Source: Cunninghamella blakesleeana
Lineage: Eukaryota > Mucoromycota > Mucoromycetes > Mucorales > Cunninghamellaceae
Direction: 5' to 3'
Length of the DNA stretch: 64,000 bases
Assembly (NCBI GenBank): GCA_017871115.1
Contig: JAFCIZ010000002.1
Span: forward strand, 1,633,501-1,697,500
Shown: positions 24,597 through 36,796 of the stretch, piece after piece
How the letters are laid out: every line of letters begins with the position of its first letter
How positions within the stretch are numbered: position 1 is the stretch's first letter
Program-made: the position numbers and the translations under genes
The notes under the pieces: generated by a model
Seen by the model: only the letters and a program-made list of their open reading frames with translations
Database searches by the model: none
Told to the model about the DNA's origin: nothing

Positions 24597-24704
24597 ATTA
24601 TCATTTGTTGTACATAGAGGAGGTTGGGATAATATTGCAGTAGATATTGGTGGCAAAGTTAGTATTGGAGGAGCATGTCTAATATAATCATTAATATCGA
24701 TCAT
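20573..24704 (-). CDS. Type IIG/Eco57I-like adenine-N6 DNA methyltransferase with TaqI-like specificity region
   Basis: Predicted SAM-dependent DNA adenine methyltransferase. Three exons (24704-24260, 24096-22929, 22835-20573) join in phase to 1291 aa. Visible motifs: GQFYTP near residues 292-297, typical of type I/IIG methylases; motif I FDPCMGIGSFLCEYL (DPCMGIGSF about 335-343); an acidic strand end WGVEIDPFAFKLGKLNI (about 382); catalytic motif IV TNPPYM (NPPY about 470-473). Then AESLRKWIWTNC crosses intron 2, and a target-recognition-like segment YFLGILNSSTVQFF...FFGKHMASIPYAIP lies at about 1053-1098, as in the TaqI/Eco57I C-terminal specificity domain. About 150 residues of Ser/Thr/Asn low-complexity sequence (about 740-890) are inserted in the third exon. 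No PD-(D/E)XK nuclease motif is evident in the first 290 residues. The architecture is bacterial, but introns and low-complexity inserts show it is resident in the fungal genome. Bacterial origin by transfer is inference. Confidence 0.85.
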
Positions 24705-26060
24705 TGAAACATGACTTTCATTGAATCAATAACGTTAAAAAAAAAAAAAACGAAAGGAAGGAAGTAATATATACAATATAAATATATATATATATATATA
24801 ACCTTAAGGGAATATATATAATTATATTTTTTTTAATAATATATTTATAAAAAAAGTTAAAAAAAGAGAGAAAGAGAGGTAAAATTTAAAAATAAAACCC
24901 ATAAATTTATAGGCAACTCCGCTATAATTTTTTTTTCTTAAAATTTTTTTTTTTGTAAACTCTATCAGTTTCTGTATTTTTCAGTTGTTAATATAGTATA
25001 TAATTTTTAGTATTATTAAATATAGATAAGAATAATAACGTTAATAGTAATGATCATATTATATAATGATATATTTATAATGATAATAATGACAATAATA
25101 ACAGTAATAATAATAATAATAATATATTGTTACAATTTAAAAAAGAAGAAAGGTAAATAAAATGATCAAATAAAGTAATTTATATCGAGATATTTAAAAA
25201 AAGTTAAAATCCACTTGAATGGCTTTTTAAAATTCTTATTCTTATTTTTCTCTACGTTGTAACAATTTTATCAAAAGAAAAAAAAAAGCTATATCATAAA
25301 AATTCCATTAATTATGCATTTTTTAAAAAAAAATTATGCTGTAGCTACCTAGTTTTCCTTTCTTATAAAAAACTTGTTTTTTTTGCTGTCAATATTTTTT
25401 ATACGGTGTTTTAACTTTTTGATTATAAATATAAAATCCTATTTAGACTTTTTTATATTTATTATGCTGTCATGGTTATAAACAGAAAAAAAAAAAATTC
25501 ATTGTTTTCCATATTTATATTTGTATATTATATCCCAATGCGATGGGTTTATGAATATTTATATTCTTTGGTTTTGTTTCTTAAAAAATCACTATAAAAA
25601 TGCTATTTTCGCTGGGATTTTTCTTTTCTTTTACGTACTTTATTTAAAAATAAAAAGAGAAAGAAAGAAAAATAATTAATGAACGTTTCATATGAAGTTT
25701 AATAAACTTGTGTTTAGCTACAATAGGTTGGGGCATCAAAAGGTCTCTATAATTCCCCAACTTTAATCAGTTAAAAAAAACCCACGGGGATTGAATTTAT
25801 GATTGCATGTGATATAAAGTTTCTATATATTTTTTTTCGCTTGTTTTTCTTTTTTGTACTTCCTTTCTTTTCTAATTTTTTTTCAAACTAGTATTATTTT
25901 ATTAATATTAGTATTGCTATTATAATAATAATATAAACATATTTATATTTTTACTTATAAATAGATAAACATATATACAAACAAACACACACACACATAT
26001 ATATATATAATAATAATAATAATAAATTTAAAAATATATATAAATATATATAAATAAACC
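24705..26060. other. Shared divergent promoter region
   Basis: Region of 1.36 kb between the divergently transcribed methyltransferase (-) and CDP-DAG synthase (+) genes. It holds T-rich tracts, TA runs and TAATAA repeats, and a pyrimidine stretch (about 25826-25885) ahead of the synthase. The last 60 bp before the synthase ATG contain CACACACACACA and TATATA runs. No coding gene is seen. Confidence 0.65.
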
Positions 26061-28238
26061 ATGGGTAAAAAAGGATCTAAGAAACAACAAACCAAATCAA
26101 CAGATCCCTCTCCTTCTTCTTCTGAAACTGTTGTAGCAGAAAAGCCTGCTGTACTATTAGTTAACGATAAAACTAGTAAAAAATGGCAAAACATGTGGAT
26201 CAGAACTTTATATACATTTTTAATGATTGGTTCTTTCTTTTTGGTTCTTGCTTCTGGGTATATATGGTCTATCGTTGGTGTTATGATTATTACCGTTATG
26301 GTTTATGATGAAGTTATTAAAATCTCTTGCAAAGGTGCTCAAGAACAAAACATTAAATGGTTTAAAACCATGAGTTGGTAAAGTATAATATCATATTATA
26401 ATATAAAAAGGGCGAATAAAGTGAGATAAAAAGGATAAAAGCGATGGAAATAAAAATTCAGAAAGAGAGAGAAAGCGTGTGTGTGAATAGTGAAAAATGA
26501 AAAAATGAAAAAAGATTAGCGAAAGAGAATAATGAAAAACATAAAGGTTTGATCTATACATATGTATAGAGAGACAGAAGAGCTAACTAGTGACCATTCA
26601 TACTATTATTTATATATATAGGTATTTCTTGGCTACTACAGAATACTTTTTATACGGTGAATCGATTATTTATTATTTTAAAGAAATTGTTATGGTTGAT
26701 TCCTTTTTATTACCTTTTGCTATTCATCATCGTTTTGCAAGTTTCACTTTATATGTTCTTGGTAAGATATTAAAAAATTAAAAAAAAAAAAAAAAAAAAA
26801 CTATTATATTATTATTTATGAATCCAAAATGAAAAGGTAAGAAGAACAGGCTATTTATTATTATTATTTTGTTTTCCTTAGGTTTCGTCTTTTTTGTTAT
26901 GAATTTAAGAAAAGGTCAATACAGATATCAAATGTCTCAATTTGGATGGACTCACATGGCTTTATTCCTCATTGTTGTGCAAAGTCATTTTATTGTTGAT
27001 AATATTTTAGAAGGTTTAATATGGTAAAAACTTAATTAGAAAAAGATTTTTATTTAGTTAGAGTGATGGTTATTTTTTTTTTTTAAAAAAAACAAAAAAC
27101 AGAAACATAGTTATTCGTGATAAAAATAGTAATAATAGTAGGAGAAAAGGTATAATCTAAATTTTTTTTTCTCTTTTTCATTCTTTTTATAATAGGTTTG
27201 TTTTGCCAGCAGCTCTTGTTGTATGTAATGATGTTTTTGCTTACCTTTGTGGGTTCTTCTTTGGTCGTACACCGCTTATTCAATTAAGTCCTAAAAAAAC
27301 AGTCGAAGGTTTTGTTGGCGCTTTCTTATGTACTTTAATACTTGCTTTCGGGGTACGTATATATTATTCTAAAAAATAGTTGAAAAGAGAGTAGTACCTA
27401 ATAATTCATTTTGCATATGCATACCATTTTATTTTATTTATACATTAGGCTTCCACTTTACTTATGAGATTTGATTATATGATTTGTCCAGTACAGGTAA
27501 TAACTTAATAATAACGATAGAACGATTATATTGATATATTCACAGATGTTGATATATGAAACTCTTTTTATTCTTTTTTTTTAATGAATTTATAACAGGA
27601 TTTAGGTGCTTCCGCTTGGTCTGGTGTCTCATGTGACCCTAAAAACCCAGTATTTATCTCTTCACCATGGATCTTACCCGCTGCTGTTCAGTATGTGATT
27701 AAAACATTGACACAGTATGATATTACCGAAGTATGGATTGCACCTGTACAATTCCATTCAATTGCTATGGCTTGCTTTGCTTCTTTGATTGCACCATTTG
27801 GGGGTTTCTTTGCTAGTGCTGTGAAACGTGCCTTTAAAATTAAAGATTTCGGTGATAGTATCCCCGGCCATGGTGGTTTAACTGATCGTATGGATTGTCA
27901 ATTTTTAATGGGTTTCTTTGCTTATATGTATTATCATAGTTTTATTAAGGTAATTGTTTTTTCTTTATAATTATTATAATTTTTTAAATATATATATCCT
28001 GATTTATTCATCCATCTATCCATACCGTTTTCTAATTTTTATTTATTTTAAATATATATAGAAATATAACGTTACAGTTGGAGGAATTTTAGAAATGGCC
28101 ATCAATAATTTAAGTGCAAAAGAAAACGTAGAATTATTAGAACGTTTACAAACTTATTTAGTTAACCAAGGACTTTTGGAAAGCGAACAAATCCCTGCTA
28201 CTTTATTGGAAAGAGCTCAACAATTTTTAACTCGTTAA
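26061..28238 (+). CDS. CDS1: Phosphatidate cytidylyltransferase (CDP-diacylglycerol synthase)
   Basis: Converts CTP and phosphatidic acid to CDP-diacylglycerol at the ER, the precursor of phosphatidylinositol, phosphatidylglycerol and cardiolipin. Seven exons (26061-26377, 26622-26761, 26882-27023, 27196-27352, 27449-27496, 27599-27949, 28062-28238) join cleanly to 443 aa, the normal eukaryotic length. The N-terminal 40 residues are Lys- and Ser-rich and cytosolic; multiple membrane helices follow. [16 protein letters not shown] is in exon 4. The family signature is in exon 6: [20 protein letters not shown] then GLTDRMD, with the conserved metal-binding Asp residues. The cytosolic tail [20 protein letters not shown] closes the protein. 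The start codon lies in an ACCATGG context. Confidence 0.95.
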
Positions 28239-28724
28239 AAAGATTAAAAAATGTTATAATCTTTATATATATATAGTATATTGTATGCTTTTTATTCTAT
28301 TTTACTATTTTATTATTCTACTATTCTACTATTCTACTATATTTATCATTATTATTATTACTATTATTACTTATTATGTTATATAGCAAACTATCATTAT
28401 CACTTTCCTCTTTTTTTTATATATTTTTATTTTCCGCTTTTTATTCTTAATGCATACGTGTTCATTTTTTTTTTCTTTAAAAAATTATATATCTACAATG
28501 ACCACATTTATTGACTTTTTTTACATACCAAATATTCATATAAAATAGGCTTTAAATAAAAATTAACAAAGTTTCATGATGAAAAAAAAAAAAATAAAAA
28601 ATTATGTATAAAATATAAATAAAAAGTTTGTTATATTTCTATATTAAGGTTATATAAATTATTATTATAATTCTTGCAAGTAATGAATGATATGATAAAG
28701 TTGTATACATTTATAAATAACTTG
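28239..28724. other. Spacer between convergent genes
   Basis: Region of 486 bp between the stops of CDP-DAG synthase (+) and SPT2 (-), with an irregular CTATTCTACTATT repeat at about 28297-28345 and T-rich tracts. It should hold both 3' UTRs. No gene is seen. Confidence 0.7.
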
Positions 28725-28895
28725 CTATTTTCTTTTTGATTTAGCCAATTTTCTCTTTTGCCTTTCCAATTCCAGTTGTTCTTCTAATTGATCTTCACGA
28801 CGAGCCAAACGTTCACTATTTTTTTTAAAATATATATGTACACATAACAAAAAAGATATTAATTTTTTGGTTAAATTGTTCATCCTTGTTGTTCT

Positions 28896-28928
<33 letters not shown>

Positions 28929-29777
28929 GTATATTATTTAATAATATAACGTAAATATTACCTTCTCTTTTCTTCACGTAAAACTTCGCTTGTTCCAGCT
29001 TCCATATCATCATCTGAATATATACTTTCATTAGCATACCTAAAAAAAAAGAGGCATATGTATATGTATTAGTAACTTTTTAAAAATACATCATGATAAA
29101 AAAAATAGAAGGTAAAAATAATATGTAGTGGAAGCTTACTTTGATCGGTCATAACGGAATAATTTACTAATTTCAGAAGAATAATCATTATTATAGCGGT
29201 GACCTATTTCTTCTTCTTCATCATCATCTACAATAAACGAATCCAAATCTTCATCTTCCTCTTCTTCATCTTGATATCTACTACGACGTTTCATATCTCT
29301 TTTTGGGTCCACAACCCGTTTAAATGGCATTCTAATAGGCTGCCTTTGTTGTTGTTGTAAAGGAGGATAAGGCCGTTGAGAAGAAGAATGAAGTCTATCT
29401 GATTTCATTCTTGATGCACTACTACCATTATCCATAGGTCTATTATTATTACTATTTCTTACTGTTGGTCGTTGGTCTATTCTTTGTTTTTTTCGATAAT
29501 AAGCATCCTCTTCCTCTTCATTATCTGAATACTTTCCCTTTGCGTGTCGAATATCTCTTTGAATTTCCTCAATTGATTGTCTGTCCCGTTTCACTCGTTG
29601 AACTTGCTGTAAAGGTGTATTATGAAGTAATTTTATTCTATCACGTGCTCTCATATTAGCATTGACCAAGGGTTCTTTTGGTTTAGACTTAGGTACAGTA
29701 CTAAATGGTCGTTTGACATATAATGATGACGTTGCCAATGAAGATGAAGATGGAGGTGTATTGGATCTTATTGGTCC

Positions 29778-29812
<35 letters not shown>

Positions 29813-30828
29813 TATTAGTTAATTATATTTATCCTTTACTAACTAATAATAATCTTTTATTGATTGATTGATTGATTTTAAATTACGCATTAATATTATT
29901 TATTATTTATTTTACCTTTAATTTCCTTATTTGATTTATTCATTAATAATGAGGATGGTAAACTATGATCTTTTGTGGATTTTATTGGAGTTGTTACTGT
30001 TGTTGCTGAGGATGGAGTTGTTACTGTTGTTGCTGAGGATGGTGTTGATTTTTTTGGTTGTGCTACTTCTTTTGCTTTTTCCATAAGTTGTTCATAAGAT
30101 ATATGTACAGGTTTCTATTTATATAAAATAAAAATAATATATGTATTAAATAAATAAATAAATATAAAAACATATGTACATAAATATATATATATACTCC
30201 TTTAAAAATACGTACACATATACATAATCATTTTATCTTATTTTATTTTGTTTATTGTTTACCTTTTTTTCAACTATAGGTGGTGGTATAGATACATTTT
30301 TTTTAGTTTTTGAACTAGAAGAAGCTTGTCTTGATTTTGAATCCATGGATCTCCCTTGACGTTGTTGATTACCGATAGATGGTTTACGACTACTGGCACT
30401 GCTGCTACTATGAACATGATTATTAATACTGCTATTATTATTTGATAAGGTTGTTTTTTTCTTTTGTTGTTGTAATTGCTGTTGTCTTTGTTCCATTTCA
30501 AGTTTTTTTTTTTGTAATTCTTTTTCCTTTCTTTCTAGCTCCCTTTTTACAGCTTCTTCTTTTAAACGCTTTGCTTCTTCTATTTTTCGTCTTTCTTTGG
30601 CTTTTTCTGATAAGGCAGCATCTTGAGCTTTAGCGACATCGGCTGCTTGGGCCATAAGTTGTTCAAAAGTAATATCCTTTGAATTGCCCTAAAGAAAAAA
30701 AATATAAGTATTTTTTAAAAAAGAGATCTATTTATTAAAATATATATATACATTTATTTTTAATAAATATTTCCTTTTCTCTATTATTATTATTTATTAT
30801 TACTATTATTTATAAATACCTTTATCAT
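28725..30828 (-). CDS. SPT2: SPT2 family chromatin protein
   Basis: Histone H3-H4-binding chaperone of transcribed chromatin. Six exons (30828-30820, 30688-30263, 30114-29916, 29776-29140, 29039-28962, 28815-28725) join to 479 aa. The first coding exon is only nine bases (Met-Ile-Lys). The N-terminus has ITFEQLMAQAADVAKAQD and a highly charged coiled coil (about residues 25-70, EKAKERRKIEEAKRLKEEAV). A second EQLM motif (ISYEQLMEKAKEVAQ) is in exon 3. The diagnostic SPT2 domain is C-terminal: acidic stretch, ISKLFRYDRSKYANES, then DDDMEAGTSEVLREEKRSER and LARREDQLEEQLELERQKRK. Matches to the family consensus (MEA, EEKRS, ED, basic end) are clear. The protein is nuclear, with basic clusters throughout. 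Confidence 0.9.
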
Positions 30829-31187
30829 GGTCAAAATCAAGTATATTGATGATGATATAAATGATTATATTTATTTATAGTGGTTTGTATTTATATATAT
30901 ATATGTTTTTTAAGAGAAAGAAAAAGAAAGAAAGCGGAGGAAGGGGAAAAAAATTAACATGTATTTTTAAAAAATAGCGGACTTTGAAAAATAATGTCAT
31001 TAATTTGATTTTGGAAGAATATTCTTTTTTTTTGTTTCTCTTTCCCCTTTTTCGAAAGATATACTATTAACAAAAATATTAGACATAATTATGAATGTTG
31101 TCACTTTATATTTATAATACTTTAAACTATATTGTTTGAAACTATACAAAATATTTTTTTTATTAATATAACAAATAAATATACATA
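30829..31187. other. Short spacer with SPT2 promoter
   Basis: Region of 359 bp between SPT2 and the MFS symporter gene, both on the minus strand. It includes a purine stretch on the plus strand near 30911-30945 (the pyrimidine tract on the SPT2 coding strand) and AT-rich 3' UTR sequence of the transporter. No gene is seen. Confidence 0.65.
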
Positions 31188-32816
31188 TTATGGACGGTAT
31201 ACAAAATGAGAATCTTCTACATCAGTCAAATCATTAACGACATCTGATTTTTCACCCACACCATCAAGAGATTGTTTTTTACGATTATCTCTAACAATTT
31301 TCCAGCGAATAATACCGTATAATATAAAGATTACCACATTGGCGGCACTATAAACGCTCATGGCTGTGATGTAACGAGGTGCTTCACGCGAAAAAGTTAA
31401 TAAAGGACCAACAAAGTTACCTATACAATAAAAAACCAACTGACTTGAAGTATAAAACACCTTTTTGGAATAACCTTTCACATTATTATTGATACTTGTT
31501 TGCACTAAAATATAAACAGGAGTACAACCGTAAGCCAAATAAATACCTAATAACTTGACAGGTCCTGAAGGAATTACATCCAATAATAATACACCAAGAA
31601 ATGAAACTACAGACATCCCCATTCCAATGTAGCATATTTCATTATATCGTTTAGATAAAAATGTAGTGATCACAATCAATAAACAACCACAAAGACCATT
31701 AGGGATATTTAATAAAATAGCTTGTAAATTCTATATTTTTTTAAGAATAATATAAATAAATAAATAAATAAAATTAAGGAGCAATTAAAGTATGAATCAA
31801 TGGTTTATAAATTTACCGTAAAGCCAAATTCGACAATAAGCTGGGATGAAAAGACAGTAAGACTTCCGTTTTGAAGATTACAAAGAGCAGAAATTAAAAT
31901 ATAACAATAATATTTTGGATCTCGAAGCGCTTCCCAAATGTGTGCCTTATTGAATTTTGTATTTTCAGCTACACCATTATCTAGTGATCTTTCATCAATA
32001 ATGCGTTCTTCTTCAGGTGTTAAACTAAACCACCTTGATTTAGCCTTATCTGGTAAAAAGATGAAAAAGACGATTCCTTCAACAAAAGTAATACTACCCC
32101 AAATAATGTATGCTATAAAAATAAAAATAAAAATAAAAAATAAGTATAAGAATAGAATAAGTACGAACAGTTAATATACTTTTATATATTGTTTTATTTT
32201 CTGTTTCTTTAAAAAAATTATATCTACTTTACTATATTGCCAACCAGAAAGACCATGTAAACCATGCATGTTTCTAAATCATTCATGTAATTTTATATAT
32301 ACATACATATATAATAAAGTTAAAAAAAAGGTAAGGCTAATTCATATACATATATATATCATTTTATTTTATTTTATTTTATTTTATCATTTATTATTAC
32401 CCAATACCATAACCTATAAGTCCACCAAGACAAATAGCACTAGCATTAGCAACAAACATGTAAGAAATATACATAATTTGTTCATGGCGGCGATATAGTC
32501 TTGAAATAAGAAGAAAAATACAAGGATAAGTAACAGCTTCAAAAAAACCCAATAGAACCCTTAAAAATGCCAATTGACCGAAATCTTTTGCTAAAAAAGT
32601 ACAAGTAAAACTGACCCCCCATAATAATAAAATGACACCCATATATTTTGAAGTTGGTAAACGTTGGATTAAAAAGTTATTAGGAATTTGGAATGCAATA
32701 TAACCAACATAAAATAAGGCACCCAGCCAACCAAATTGTTCTTTTGTAATATGTGTATCCTCCATAATACCTAATACACCTGCACCATTCAAGGCTGACT
32801 TATCTACGAACTATAA

Positions 32817-32848
<32 letters not shown>

Positions 32849-33064
32849 GCATTAGCATTATTATTATCATTATTATTATGTTGATAATGAAAATACCTGC
32901 GTGAATAAAATCATAAATAATAATGGTAAAAAGACTCTGTCAATTTTACGTTTGACCCTCTTTTCTGCTTCTGAATAAACAAATTTTTCTTGCTTTGGTG
33001 ATGTTTTTGTTAAAGATTCATGGTCGATACTAATAGTATCTGATATTTCTTTTTTTTCAGTCAT
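31188..33064 (-). CDS. MFS anion:cation symporter, Dal5/allantoate permease-like
   Basis: Plasma-membrane importer of the ACS branch of the major facilitator superfamily. Substrates in this family include allantoate, nicotinate, pantothenate and other organic anions; the substrate here cannot be told. Exons run from the ATG at 33064 to the stop at 31188. The cytosolic N-terminus (about 50 residues) is followed by KRKIDRVFLPLLFMILFTQ joined to FVDKSALNGAGVLGIMED, the hallmark of the Dal5 group. Next are YIAFQIPNNFLIQRLPTSKY and ITFVEGIVFFIFLPDK after a small exon (MHGLHGLSGWQY). The C-terminal half includes QTSINNNVKGYSKKVFYTSS and ISREAPRY-like residues, with an acidic tail. About 12 helices are present. 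At least four introns are inferred. Confidence 0.85.
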
Positions 33065-34822
33065 ATGAATTTATCTATATATTAAAATTAAAAACCGAAA
33101 TCAAAAACCAAAATTAAAATATTAAAAGTAAAATGAAAAGAAAAAAAAGGAAAGGATAGAAAAAAAAAGGTATTTAAACTTTTATGCCTTATTTGTCGGT
33201 TATTCAAAAATAGGATTCAATAAAACCAAGCACCTCACATGATGGTAAAAAAAAAAAGATATCAACTTAGCATTAAAATAAGAAAATAAAAAACTGGAAG
33301 ATATCATAAATGATTAGATAAAAAATTCTATATTTTATGAAAGGTATAATTTTTTCTTTCCTTTCTCTCTCTTTTTTTTTTCTTACTATTGTTCTGCAGT
33401 TTTTTGATTAATAAAAGATAACAGATTTATCTATTACCAAAGAGAGTGAGTTTCTATTTTTTTTTTATTTTTTTTTGATCTCATTTGGGCAAATCAGTTA
33501 CACCACGATAAAACCTTCATAACCCGTCAAATATCTTTTATAATTCTTATTGGAGAATTTTTTTTAACTTGAAAGTCAAAATGAAATCGCTATTTTTTAA
33601 CCATTTTTGGATCATTCGATTTTCTTTTTTTTTATTTTTTCCCTCGACGGAGATTCTAATATATGTATTGTTATTATCTACTTTTTTATAAAACATTATA
33701 AAACAAAAACTAGATTATATATGTGTATAAATATATATAAGTTATTCCAAGTTACTGGTTGCAATAAAATTTTCATTTTTTGATGTGAAAAAAATAATGT
33801 AATAAAGTTTTTGTCATGATCTCATTGATTTTCTCATGTCTTTCTTTAGTTACATCGAAAAAAATACCTAAAATTCTCTCTACTTGTATATTTTAATAAT
33901 AATAATAAAATATTATAATTTTTAAATGAATAACATGGAAAAAATGATAAGCCTTTTAAGGCTGCATATCAGCGAGATAATAATAATAATATGTATATAT
34001 AAATTGCATATAAATACATAGTAAACTAATAAAAAAACCAATTTACACTATCTCGACCCAAAAAGGCGTTATCATTTTATCATTTTTAAAGTTTAAAAGT
34101 TATCAAATTATATATCCTATTTAGGTTGATAACCAAAAATAAATAAGTAAAATGAAATAAACCTATATTTCTTGTAACTGATGCTTTTTTTTAAATTTAA
34201 AAGGGGGCCAATTGATTAGTTTGATTAAGAGTACCTATGGCGAGGATTGAGTAATATGGTAATTTATATATACAATCTTTTAAGCTAATTTGGGGGAGAA
34301 AAAAGCTCGATATGGAGTTTAAAATATGAAATGAATTTTTTGCCCTTTCTCTTTTCTGCACTTTTTATTTATTAAAACTATAAAGTTACTTAAAAATAAA
34401 TATTGTAAAACAAAATAGCAATACATTTATGATATATTATTCTGATGTTACGTTTTTTTTATTTATTGGTTATTATTATTGTTCTACTGGTACTTCATAA
34501 TTAACTCCATTTTGTAAGAAACAAAAAAAGTATATAAAATATAGTACATACTTTAGTTTATATCATTCATAATATAAAAAAGTTAAAGAAAAGCTTATAA
34601 AAGTAGTGGACATATAATAACGAAGAAAATTTTTATATTTTTATATTTTATACAGTAAAACTAATCTCAAGTTCCATAAACTAGTGAAACCGTTGTTAAA
34701 AGTAAAAAGTATATATAATAGTTAGGGCATGGGTAAAAGGCTGTGCTTATATGTAAACACAATTTTTAACTTATTTTTTAGATGAAATATTATAATATGT
34801 ATCCTTTTTTTCTCTTTTTTTT
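33065..34822. other. Divergent promoter spacer
   Basis: Region of 1.76 kb between the MFS symporter (-) and the four-helix membrane protein (+). It is AT-rich throughout, with pyrimidine tracts near 33355-33385 and 34795-34825, the latter just ahead of the inferred start of the membrane protein. No open frame resembles a protein. Confidence 0.6.
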
Positions 34823-36796
34823 ATGTTACCGTACTTCAATATGAAGTTGAACAAGAAATACCTGCATTCACTTTTTTCGAGTCGTCATCTTGCATTATTA
34901 TCGGAGTTATTATCCATTGTATGTAAATCATTTTATATATTTAACATATATAATATATATATATATATATATCATATTACAACCAATTCATACTATAATG
35001 TTATTATTATAAACATTTATAGGGAACAGGAATAGCTATCATATGCTTGGAGCAATTCATTTTTTCAAGTAAAAATACAATAATCATTCAAATTAATAAC
35101 ACATAGAGTGATCTTTTTTACATGAGCTAATTTATATATATATTTATTTATTTATTTATTTAGAAAGAATAATATATGCTGATACAATTGACTATTATGC
35201 ATACCTTTTTTTAATTTGTTTGGTGAGTTTTATTGGAATAATTGGGCTTGCAATAATATTAAAGGTAAGCTAAAAAATATAGTGACAATAAAAAAGGTAC
35301 GTATTTTATGCATATATAGTAATAATATAAAATAAATCATCTTTTTATTTTATTTTCACATATAGAGGTCTACTAGTAATATGACCAAGTTAGTAAATTG
35401 TCTTATTTTATTTGGTTTGATTCAATTTATTGTTGGTTTAACGCACATCCTTCTTCTATATATTAATTATCATCCTATCCTTTTACGATTATGTTTTATT
35501 CGACAACCAAATAATGAATTTTGGAGAGCATTGGGTTATGAAGATGTAGTTGGTATTCAAGAAGTGCTATCAACTTGTCAAGATGAGTGGGAATGGCTTA
35601 GTTATGCTCACCTATTGGTTTGGTTGATTTATTCCCTTGTTTTAGTAAGTGCAGTCTTCTATTTCTTCCAATTTTTTATATAAAATGAAAATAATTGAAT
35701 AATTAATTAATTAAATACCAACATCAATACTCATTATTTTTTGTATATATGTAAGATTATTAATATTTTTTCGGTTCGTCGATACTGCTATCGTTTGAAA
35801 CGTAAAACACAATCAACTCTGGATAAGCTAGTACATTCTTCAACATGGGATGATAAAATCATTACAGATTTTGATAATAAAGAACCCTACCAACAACAAA
35901 AACAGCAGCTATACGATGAAGATTATTATTTCCATTACCAACATAATCGTGAAAATGATCTCCATCAGCAATGTTACAATGATAGTGATACTGATAGTAC
36001 AAAATCACCTACTTCTTCTCCTTCTTCACCAACAGCTTTATCACCTGTTACCATCTCATCACCAATTTGTCAACCAACAAGAGAAGAATTGGAAGCTACA
36101 GAAGCTTTAGCAAATGCATTATACAAACAAAGACAGCGGCTTTACGAAGAAATAACAAAAAATAAAAAATTGAAATCGAGTGGTTCCAAATCAAAAAGAA
36201 ATAGTAAAAATTTTAAATCAGCATTAGCATCCACATCATCATCAATAAGCCTTCCCTTAGACGATCAGCAACCCCTCTTAAAAGAAAATAAACCTAATCA
36301 ATATGATAATAATAATAATAATGAAGCTGAAGATGGTGAAATAAAACCTATATTAAAATCTTTTCTTCATGAAGATGCTGGTCAATCAAGACGGAGTAGT
36401 AGGCGACACGAAAAACTTTCTATCAAAACACAATCTATTTTACCTCCTATAACTGGGTATCCTAAACATGAAGAAGAAGAAGAAAAAGCGAATGCGTTGA
36501 GTTTTTCTAGTTACAAACAAGATATAGAAACAACAACAGCACCATCCTTCTTTCAATCGTCGACCGGTACTACCGCTTATTCTAATAAAACAGCAACAAT
36601 ATTTCCTCAAAAATCAGTTTACTCGGATGATATAGCAACAGCTTTTCCTCAAAAACCGGTATATTCTAGCGATAATGATGATAATATAGTAAGTCATGAT
36701 ACAGAGTTCCCCAAAGTGTCTGCCTACACTGAAGATACACCAACGTCTCCTCAAAAATCAGCTCATTCTGATGATGTAGAATTTCCTAATAATTAA
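34823..36796 (+). CDS. Four-helix membrane protein with long disordered tail, unknown function
   Basis: Not recognised. Five exons (34823-34918, 35023-35068, 35164-35264, 35366-35644, 35756-36796) join in phase to 520 aa. Four hydrophobic helices are predicted in the first 200 residues: LALLSELLSIGTGIAIICLE, AYLFLICLVSFIGIIGLAII, VNCLILFGLIQFIVGLTHIL and YAHLLVWLIYSLVLIINIF. The loop between helices 3 and 4 is the largest (about 45 residues, with Cys, Trp and acidic residues), giving a tetraspanin-like topology, but there is no CCG motif. A basic juxtamembrane stretch (RRYCYRLKRK) precedes about 320 mostly disordered residues with a coiled segment (EELEATEALANALYKQRQRL) and short imperfect repeats of the type FPQKSVYSDD. 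It is probably a plasma- or endomembrane protein with a regulatory cytosolic tail. The start codon is uncertain. Confidence 0.6.

Noticed and set aside
20573..24704. Bacterial contamination or chimeric contig as source of the methyltransferase
   Set aside because: The gene has two in-phase spliceosomal introns, the same AT-rich codon use and low-complexity inserts as its neighbours, and lies between clear fungal genes.
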